Assembly: GCF_015680705.1 (NCBI RefSeq)
Contig: NZ_JADNYP010000012.1
Location: 97,243-161,242, forward strand
DNA: 64,000 nucleotides
From: Pseudomonas fulva
GTDB lineage: Bacteria > Pseudomonadota > Gammaproteobacteria > Pseudomonadales > Pseudomonadaceae
Direction: 5' to 3'
The notes beneath the pieces were generated by a model that searched no databases, was not told the DNA's origin, and saw nothing but the letters and a program-made list of their open reading frames with translations. This document shows positions 58,194-64,000 of the stretch, piece by piece. Numbering within the stretch: position 1 is the stretch's first letter; each line of letters begins with the position of its first letter. Made by a program: the position numbers and the translations under genes.

Positions 58194-58667
58194 GTGAACA
58201 ACCTGTTGCTTATCCACGAGGCTACGGTCATCGAGGACTGGATCGACTACAACGGTCATCTGCGCGATGCCTTTTACTTCCTGATCTTCAGCCATGCCAC
58301 CGATGCCTTGATGGATCATGTCGGTCTCGATGCTGATGCCCGTGGCATCTATGGCCACACGCTGTACACGCTCGAGGCCCACATCAATTACCTCAGCGAA
58401 ACCAAGTTGGGTGAGCGGGTTGAGGTCTTCACCCAGGTGATCGATCACGACAGCAAACGTCTGCACATCGTCCACCACCTTTACCGACCCAAGGATGGAG
58501 AACTGTTGGCCGCGAGTGAGCAGATGCTCATGAATATTTCGGTCGAGGCCGGGCGCGCGGTGAAGTTCGCCACCTCCGTGGACGCGAACATCAACGCGAT
58601 CTTTGAAACCCATCGTCTGCTGCCTCGGCCCGGCTATTGCGGTCGTGTCATCGGGATTCGTCGCTGA
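58194..58667 (+). CDS. cdhB: Hot-dog thioesterase, CdhB-like betainyl-CoA thioesterase
   Basis: It encodes 157 residues from GTG at 58194 with GGAAGGA upstream. The 4HBT hot-dog motif is DYNGHLRDAFYFLIFSHATD, with the central helix and the ETKLGERVEVFTQVIDHD strand. In Pseudomonas carnitine catabolism CdhB hydrolyses betainyl-CoA to glycine betaine. Its place behind the dehydrogenase and cleavage enzyme completes a carnitine to glycine betaine route. Confidence 0.83.
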   Translation: MNNLLLIHEATVIEDWIDYNGHLRDAFYFLIFSHATDALMDHVGLDADARGIYGHTLYTLEAHINYLSETKLGERVEVFTQVIDHDSKRLHIVHHLYRPKDGELLAASEQMLMNISVEAGRAVKFATSVDANINAIFETHRLLPRPGYCGRVIGIRR

Positions 58668-58765
58668 AGAAACGTCACCGGCTGTATAGAAAAACAAGAT
58701 CGCTTTACCTCTGAAATAACAAGAACTGCCGCTTTCCACAGCTGCTCAATAGAGGATTTTGCGTC

Positions 58766-59713
58766 ATGAGACATGCACTTTGCGTCGCCCTGTGCACCGC
58801 CCTGGCTGTATCCGTGAACGCTTACGGTGCTGAGCCGTCCCAGTGCCGACTGGTGAGAATGTCCGATCCGGGCTGGACGGATATCCAAACCACTACCGCC
58901 ATTGCCACCACGTTGCTCAAAAGCCTTGGTTACCAGACGAAATCGACACTGGTTGGCGTTCCGCTCACTTTCAAGGCCTTGTCCGAAGGTAAGAGCATGG
59001 ATGTGTTTCTGGGTACCTGGTTGCCCACCATGGAGCCTGATCTCAAGCCGCACCGTGATGCCGGTACGATCGATATCGTCCGGGCCAATCTCGAACATGC
59101 CAAGTACACCTTGGCCGTTCCACAGACCCTGTGGGATCAAGGCCTAAAGGACTTTGCCGATCTTCCGAAATTCAAGGATGCCCTAGGTAGCAAGATTTAT
59201 GGGTTGGAGCCTGGGGATGGCGGCAATAACGCAGTGCTCAAAGCCATCAGTGAAAATGCATTTGGCCTGAAGGATGCGGGCTTTACCGTGGTTGCATCGA
59301 GCGAATCAGGCATGCTGGCGCAGGTCGAGAGAGCGAAGCGTCGCAATCAGGCGATCGTCTACCTGGGCTGGGAACCTCACCCGATGAATACCCGCTTCGA
59401 GATGAAATTCCTTACTGGCGGGGACGCCTATTTCGGCCCGAATTTCGGGGATGCCACTGTATACACCAGTACGCGCAAAGGCTACGCGAACGAGTGTCCG
59501 AACGTAGGCCAGTTGCTCAAGAACCTGAGCTTCACCCTCGACATGGAGAACCACATCATGGGCGCCATTCTGTACGAAAAAATGGAGCCCGAAGCTGCAG
59601 CCAGAGCCTGGCTGAAGCAGAACCCTCAAGTCCTTGATGCCTGGCTTGCAGGGGTGAAAACCTGGGAGGGACAACCAGGGCTTGAGCAAGTCAAGGCGGA
59701 GGTGATGCGATGA
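58766..59713 (+). CDS. Periplasmic quaternary-amine binding protein (first of a tandem pair)
   Basis: The protein has 315 residues with a signal peptide ending near VNAYGA. The ChoX/CaiX-like OpuAC pattern is present: SDPGWTDIQTTTAIATTLLK, KSMDVFLGTWLPTME, and YLGWEPHPMN. Aromatic residues suit a quaternary ammonium ligand. No permease or ATPase is next to it. In Pseudomonas several such orphan binding proteins deliver to one core transporter. The stop overlaps the next start. Confidence 0.88.
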   Translation: MRHALCVALCTALAVSVNAYGAEPSQCRLVRMSDPGWTDIQTTTAIATTLLKSLGYQTKSTLVGVPLTFKALSEGKSMDVFLGTWLPTMEPDLKPHRDAGTIDIVRANLEHAKYTLAVPQTLWDQGLKDFADLPKFKDALGSKIYGLEPGDGGNNAVLKAISENAFGLKDAGFTVVASSESGMLAQVERAKRRNQAIVYLGWEPHPMNTRFEMKFLTGGDAYFGPNFGDATVYTSTRKGYANECPNVGQLLKNLSFTLDMENHIMGAILYEKMEPEAAARAWLKQNPQVLDAWLAGVKTWEGQPGLEQVKAEVMR

Positions 59714-60684
59714 ACCATTCGATGCGTACCCTTGCACGCTCGATCAAGCAGCTCACAGCGGGTGTCCTGCTCACCGCCGTGGCTGTAGCAAGCCCCGCGA
59801 GCCGGGCTATGGAGGCAGCAGAGTGCAAGCTAGTGAAGCTCGGCTCGACCAACTGGTCAGACACGGTGGCAACTTCGGCGATGGCTCAGTTGGCCATGGA
59901 ATCGTTGGGTTACCAAGTAAAGCTGACCACCGCATCCCAGCAGATCATCCTGGCCGGCCTTGCCGACCGCAAGTTGGATACCTTCCTCGGCTACTGGCAA
60001 CCGACCATGCAGCCGGTGGCGGAACCTTACCTCAACAAGCAGAAAATCGATCTCGTTACTCCGGCGGCCTTGCCGGACGCGCAGTCCACATTTGCGGTGC
60101 CTCGCTATGCCTACGACGCCGGGCTGCGTACTTTCGGGGACATCGCCAGGTTCAAGGACAAGCTCGACTCCAGGATTTATGTCATTGAACCAGGTAGCGG
60201 CTCCAACCGTATCAGCGCCAAGATGATCGAAAGCGATCAGTTCGGGCTAAAGGGGTTCACGCTCATGGAGTCGAGCGAGGCCGGGATGCTCACTGCAGTG
60301 AAACGCGCTGTCAGCAGGCAGGAATGGGTGGTGTTCTTTGGGTGGAAACCTCACCCGATGAATCTGCAACTGGACATGGTTTACCTAACCGGCAGCGAAA
60401 ATGTGTTCGGCCCTGACGAGGGCGCCGCCACTGTTTCGGTGATGACTTCCTCCGGCTATGCCCAGCGATGCCCTAACGCAGGCCGCCTGCTGCAGAACCT
60501 GTCCTTCAAAAGCGATCAAGTCAGTCACCTGATGGTGCCGATACTTGAGCGTACCTCGCCAAGGGATGCCGCATTGGCATGGCTCAAAGCCAACTCGGAA
60601 CAGGTTAAACCGTGGTTTGAAGGTGTAACGACACTCGACGGCAAACCGGGATTCGACGCGTTCCATCATTTCCTTACCCAGTAA
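59710..60684 (+). CDS. Periplasmic quaternary-amine binding protein (second of a tandem pair)
   Basis: The protein has 324 residues with a signal peptide of about 36 residues ending near SRAMEA. It is a diverged paralogue of the preceding protein: GSTNWSDTVATSAMAQLAME, DTFLGYWQPTMQP and VFFGWKPHPMN occupy the same positions. The pair is translationally coupled (ATGA), probably giving two ligand specificities to one shared importer. Confidence 0.88.
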   Translation: MNHSMRTLARSIKQLTAGVLLTAVAVASPASRAMEAAECKLVKLGSTNWSDTVATSAMAQLAMESLGYQVKLTTASQQIILAGLADRKLDTFLGYWQPTMQPVAEPYLNKQKIDLVTPAALPDAQSTFAVPRYAYDAGLRTFGDIARFKDKLDSRIYVIEPGSGSNRISAKMIESDQFGLKGFTLMESSEAGMLTAVKRAVSRQEWVVFFGWKPHPMNLQLDMVYLTGSENVFGPDEGAATVSVMTSSGYAQRCPNAGRLLQNLSFKSDQVSHLMVPILERTSPRDAALAWLKANSEQVKPWFEGVTTLDGKPGFDAFHHFLTQ

Positions 60685-60778
60685 CCGGAGTCCAGCGGGG
60701 CTTACCCCAAGTTGTTCTAATCTGGCAGACCTAGCTCTGTCCGGGAAAGATTCGCCTGATAGATAGGACAAAATAACA

Positions 60779-62188
60779 ATGAAAATCGAGAAACGAAGTA
60801 TTGAATTTGTGCCGCACAGCGAACGCTACGGTCGCCCTCGGCGACTATTCACCGTGTGGTTCAGCTCGAATCTCCAAGTGACGGCGTTGATGGTTGGTAC
60901 CTTGGGCGTGGCTTCGGGACTCTCTTTACAATGGACGCTGATCGGGTTGGTGGTCGGGTGCATGCTTGGCACTGTCTTCATGGCCGCTCACTCCGCCCAG
61001 GGGCCTCACTTGGGCGTTCCGCAGATGATTCAGAGCCGTGCTCAGTTCGGCGTCCTGGGCGCGGCCATCCCTCTGCTGGTCATGGTAACAGCCGCCGTGC
61101 TGTTCATGTCCGCCAGTGGCGTCCTGATGCGTGACACACTCAAGACCCTGTTACCGATCACGGACAACCAGGCGATTATGGTAGTCGGTGTACTCACCTT
61201 CGTGATCGGCGTGGTCGGGTACGAGCTCATTCACCGCATGGGTGCCTGGATGACGCTCCTGTCATCCATCGTCTTCGGTGCCGCGCTAATTCTGATTCTG
61301 ATGAGAACGGGATCATCAGAGGCGGTTCAGGTTTCGGAGGGTGGTTTCTCCATGCCGATCTTCAATCTGGTGATCGCACAGGCTGCCTCATGGACGCTCG
61401 GCTACGGCCCATATGTCGCAGACTATTCCCGCTACCTTCCCGCTGATGTCCGAACCAAAGACACCTTCTGGACAACCTATTTCGGTTGCGCATTGGGTTC
61501 GTTGGGAATGATGGCTCTGGGGGCTGTACTCGCTACCGTCGTACCGTCCGCTCTGCATCTTGATCCTGGCAGTGCGGTCGCTACCCTGTTTGGCCCTTGG
61601 GCCAAAGCGGTTCTTGTGGTGGTGGCCCTCGGCGTGATTCAGTACAACGTGCTGTGTCTCTACAGCGCCTACATGTCCATCACCACGATTTTCAGTGGCT
61701 TCGCAAAGTTGCAGCACGTTCGGCGTGGCACGAAAGCGTTGCTCATGGCGATCCTCTCGATCTTGGCCTGTGCTATCGCTTCCCAGACTCAGTACCACTT
61801 CGATACGTTCTTTGCAGACATTCTCATCGGCCAGCTTTACCTACTGATTCCGTGGAGTGCCATCAATCTGGTGGACTACTACTTCGTCCGGCGCGGGAAC
61901 TACAGCATTGAAGACCTTTACGATGCTCAAGGACGATATGGGCGATGGAACGGGAGAACGATGCTTGTGTATGCCGTTTCGATAATCGGGACTGTGCCCT
62001 TTATGAAACTGTCGTTCTTTGAGGGCTACTTTGCAAAGCTGATAGGTGCGGACGTCAGCTGGATCGCTGGCCTGGCCTTGGCCGGATTACTGTATTTCAT
62101 CTTTAACTGGAACCAGGTGACGGTAGAGGAGGGCCAGGTTTTCAGAAAACAGAAAACCGTTACGGTCTTCGCCAATGCTGAGGAGTAG
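60779..62188 (+). CDS. NCS1-family permease (purine/cytosine/allantoin type)
   Basis: The protein has 469 residues and about twelve spans. Family features include WFSSNLQVTALMVGTLG, LGVPQMIQSRAQFGVLG, GYGPYVADYSRYLP and LYLLIPWSAINLVDYY. NCS1 carriers import nucleobases, hydantoins or related compounds with H+ or Na+. It lies downstream of the binding proteins in the same direction but after a 94-bp gap, so it may be a separate unit. The substrate is unknown. Confidence 0.88.
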   Translation: MKIEKRSIEFVPHSERYGRPRRLFTVWFSSNLQVTALMVGTLGVASGLSLQWTLIGLVVGCMLGTVFMAAHSAQGPHLGVPQMIQSRAQFGVLGAAIPLLVMVTAAVLFMSASGVLMRDTLKTLLPITDNQAIMVVGVLTFVIGVVGYELIHRMGAWMTLLSSIVFGAALILILMRTGSSEAVQVSEGGFSMPIFNLVIAQAASWTLGYGPYVADYSRYLPADVRTKDTFWTTYFGCALGSLGMMALGAVLATVVPSALHLDPGSAVATLFGPWAKAVLVVVALGVIQYNVLCLYSAYMSITTIFSGFAKLQHVRRGTKALLMAILSILACAIASQTQYHFDTFFADILIGQLYLLIPWSAINLVDYYFVRRGNYSIEDLYDAQGRYGRWNGRTMLVYAVSIIGTVPFMKLSFFEGYFAKLIGADVSWIAGLALAGLLYFIFNWNQVTVEEGQVFRKQKTVTVFANAEE

Positions 62189-62199
62189 ATAGTGATCAA

Positions 62200-62218
62200 G
62201 GCGACTCAACGAGTCGCC
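62200..62218. terminator. Hairpin between converging genes
   Basis: GGCGACTC-AAC-GAGTCGCC is a perfect eight-pair stem. No strong T run follows on either side. Its place between two converging genes suggests a shared terminator of modest strength. Confidence 0.5.
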
Positions 62219-62256
62219 TCGGCGGCCTTCAGGACCGGAGCTGGCTCGCTGGCGCT

Positions 62257-63291
62257 TTAATTGCCTTTAGCCAGCCAGGCGTTGAAGCGCACCTCAAGAT
62301 CTTCGCCGTGATTGACCCAGAATTCATTGTTGAACGCCAGCGACTGCTTGATATTGGCGGGGAAGGTGTTGAGCCGTGGAGCGACACTGGCATCCAGCAG
62401 CCCTGCAGCTTGTAAATTCACTGCCCCATAACCCAGCTTCTCTGTATGAAGCTTTTGAGCCTGTGGCTGCAAGGTCGAGGCGATGAACGTTTGCGCAAGC
62501 GCCTTGTGCTTGCTTCCCTTTGGAATGGCCCAATAATCGATCGCGTGGATGCTGCCTCCCCAAACGGGTTTGATCGGCGCTCCAGACTCCTGGGCGGCGA
62601 AGATTCGGCCATTGAATGCGGTCGTCATCACAACGTCCCCTGCGGCCAGGTACTGCATCGGTTGAGCGCCGGCTTCCCACCACTGGATAGCGGGTTTGAT
62701 CTTGTCCAGCTTGGCGAATGCGCGGTCAACCCCCTCCGATGTAGCCAGCACCTCATAGACTTTCTCGCGGGGAACGCCGTCGGCAATCAACGCGGCTTCC
62801 AACGTGAACTTGGGTCCGCGTTGTAGCGCGCGCTTGCCCGGAAATTTCTCTAAATCCCAGAAATCAGCCCAGCCCTGCGGAGCTTCTTTGAGCGCATCGG
62901 CGTTGTAAGACAGAGTCATCGACCATACCAGCAACCCCGCTCCGCATTCAGACAGGGTCTCAGGCACATACGCTTGTGCATCGCCAAATTGGTTCTGATC
63001 GAGTGGTTCAAACAACCCCTCGTCACACCCCCTGACCAATTTGTCAGACTCGACTTGCACTACGTCCCAATTCACACTTTTGGTGTTCACCATGGCCTTG
63101 ATGCGCGCCATTTCACCGTTGTACTCACCCGCGATGATTTTCGCTTGGTGAGCGGTTTCGAAAGGTTTGTAAAAAACTTCAGTCTGCACATCCTTGCTGA
63201 CGCCTCCATAAGAAATAACGGTCATTTCTTCGGCGTTGGCCGCGGCGCACATCGAGAGCGCCAGGGTGAGAGAGGCCAAATGCTTATCCAT
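62257..63291 (-). CDS. PotD-like periplasmic substrate-binding protein
   Basis: The protein has 344 residues with a signal peptide ending near CAAANA. The mature start EEMTVISYGGVSKDVQTEVF and FWDLEKFPGKRAL are typical of the spermidine/putrescine or opine-type SBP family. No ABC permease or ATPase is adjacent in the window. The polyamine-type ligand agrees with the amine theme, but the exact ligand is unknown. Confidence 0.88.
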   Translation of the reverse strand: MDKHLASLTLALSMCAAANAEEMTVISYGGVSKDVQTEVFYKPFETAHQAKIIAGEYNGEMARIKAMVNTKSVNWDVVQVESDKLVRGCDEGLFEPLDQNQFGDAQAYVPETLSECGAGLLVWSMTLSYNADALKEAPQGWADFWDLEKFPGKRALQRGPKFTLEAALIADGVPREKVYEVLATSEGVDRAFAKLDKIKPAIQWWEAGAQPMQYLAAGDVVMTTAFNGRIFAAQESGAPIKPVWGGSIHAIDYWAIPKGSKHKALAQTFIASTLQPQAQKLHTEKLGYGAVNLQAAGLLDASVAPRLNTFPANIKQSLAFNNEFWVNHGEDLEVRFNAWLAKGN

Positions 63292-63660
63292 ACGCGTTCT
63301 TCCTTGTTTTCATTGTGAATGCGGTAGATGGGGCCGGCCCGCTCCATTCTTCGTGGTGGCTGGATGCGGTTCTATGATGTGTAGGACGTTTTATGGAATC
63401 GATCGGCTGAGTGACAACTTGTGCGTCGTTTACCATGCATGCGCGCCGATTGGCATCTCGAATCGGCCCATTGAGCATGTTTTGCATACACGGGGCAACA
63501 GGCTTGCAGAAAGTTATATTATAACGTATTTTGCGGCCTTCTCCTAGGTGGAGCCTCCCGGCTTCGGCCGTTATACGACTGTTCACCGCCGCTTTATCAC
63601 CATGGCACATACCCTGCGAAAGAGACTTTGGCAGGGCAGTGGGCGCACGCGTTAAGGATA
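63292..63660. other. Intergenic control region with Zur-type box
   Basis: These 369 bases separate two divergent genes. No credible gene is present. It contains the Zur-like operator at 63513, about 135 bases before the receptor start, and a stem CCTCCCGGC...GCCG near 63548 that may lie in the leader. AAGGATA is the ribosome site of the receptor gene. Confidence 0.5.
63513..63525 (+). promoter_or_regulatory. Zur-type operator GTTATATTATAAC
   Basis: The 13-bp dyad GTTATA-T-TATAAC matches the core of the gammaproteobacterial Zur box (GTTATANTATAAC). It is followed by an AT-rich promoter-like segment and a TonB-dependent receptor gene, a classic Zur target. Confidence 0.72.
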
Positions 63661-64000
63661 ATGATGAAAACTGATCTGGCTCCACTTGCACTCCTTGCTG
63701 CTTTCACCGCCAGTGAGTCACTCGCTGCGTCAACAGGAGAATCCATCATTGTTTTGGGCGAGACCCACATTGGAGGAGGGTCTGGGGGAGGGCAGGTTTA
63801 TCAGACCGGAAGCAGCGTACTGACATCCGTGGATGTACTCGGGGCTGACAAAACCGAGGACCAGGCGGTCATGAACAGTTGGGAGCTGCTTGGGCGGATG
63901 CCAGGCATCCAAATGACGGAGACTCGCCAAGGCGGTGAGTCGGGCAAGGTCAGTTTCCGGGCATTCAATGGCGAAGGTTATATCAACGGCATCAAAACGT
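63661..64000 (+). CDS. TonB-dependent outer-membrane receptor, N-terminal part (cut by window edge)
   Basis: There are 113 residues before the window ends. The start is ATG at 63661 or 63664, with AAGGA just upstream. A signal peptide ends near SESLAA. The plug domain begins with a TonB-box-like segment (SIIVLGE) and shows the typical VMNSWELLGRMPGIQM and the VSFRAFNGEGYING continuation. With a Zur box upstream it is probably a zinc-uptake receptor of the ZnuD or PA1922/PA2911 kind. Confidence 0.85.
   Translation, partial: MMKTDLAPLALLAAFTASESLAASTGESIIVLGETHIGGGSGGGQVYQTGSSVLTSVDVLGADKTEDQAVMNSWELLGRMPGIQMTETRQGGESGKVSFRAFNGEGYINGIKT

Overview
The window looks like part of a Pseudomonas chromosome, most likely of the P. 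putida or a related environmental group. The reasons are the high GC content, the familiar Pseudomonas prophage gene set, a tRNA-Pro(GGG) attachment site, GbdR/CdhR-type regulators and a Zur-type operator before a TonB receptor. No ribosomal or marker gene is present, so the species is inferred.

Positions 1 to about 31.49 kb are the right-hand three quarters of a lambda-like siphovirus prophage. The order is: replicative helicase C-terminus, small early genes, YbcO-like nuclease, RusA resolvase, Q-like antiterminator, an AT-rich cargo gene, small membrane proteins, HNH nuclease, terminase, portal, ClpP-type protease, HK97-type capsid, connectors, tail tube, G/GT chaperones with a lambda-type slippery site, tape measure, M/L/K/I homologues, a very long J homologue, virion or lysis genes, spanins, a second AT-rich cargo gene and an SOS-boxed terminal gene. 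The late region is punctuated by intrinsic terminators, which fits antitermination by a Q protein. The prophage ends in a 47-bp 3' fragment of tRNA-Pro(GGG), which I read as attR. The integrase and the intact tRNA should lie left of the window.

From 31.5 to 47.9 kb lies an accessory block. It begins with a 38-residue remnant of a tyrosine integrase next to the tRNA fragment. It ends with a decayed alpA-parA module of the kind found at the ends of integrative and conjugative elements. Between them sit onium-compound genes: a GbcA/Stc2-like Rieske oxygenase without a reductase, a LysR regulator, a ProVWX-type betaine ABC transporter, a strong DddP-family (DMSP lyase) homologue and a GATase1-AraC regulator. 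A module of FAD amine oxidase, MFS transporter, DHDPS-family lyase and aldehyde dehydrogenase follows.

From 48.2 to 64 kb come a TauE/SafE permease, an EamA exporter and a CdhR-like activator. After these is a tight ten-gene operon that combines a CntA-like Rieske oxygenase and its CntB-like reductase with the carnitine-to-glycine-betaine enzymes (carnitine dehydrogenase, BKACE, betainyl-CoA thioesterase), two short-chain dehydrogenases, an aldehyde dehydrogenase and two orphan betaine-type binding proteins. An NCS1 permease, a PotD-like binding protein and the start of a probably Zur-controlled TonB-dependent receptor close the window.

Together the two metabolic blocks suggest a horizontally assembled region for scavenging quaternary ammonium and possibly sulfonium compounds. 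The ten-gene operon and the DddP neighbourhood are the best candidates for undescribed biology.
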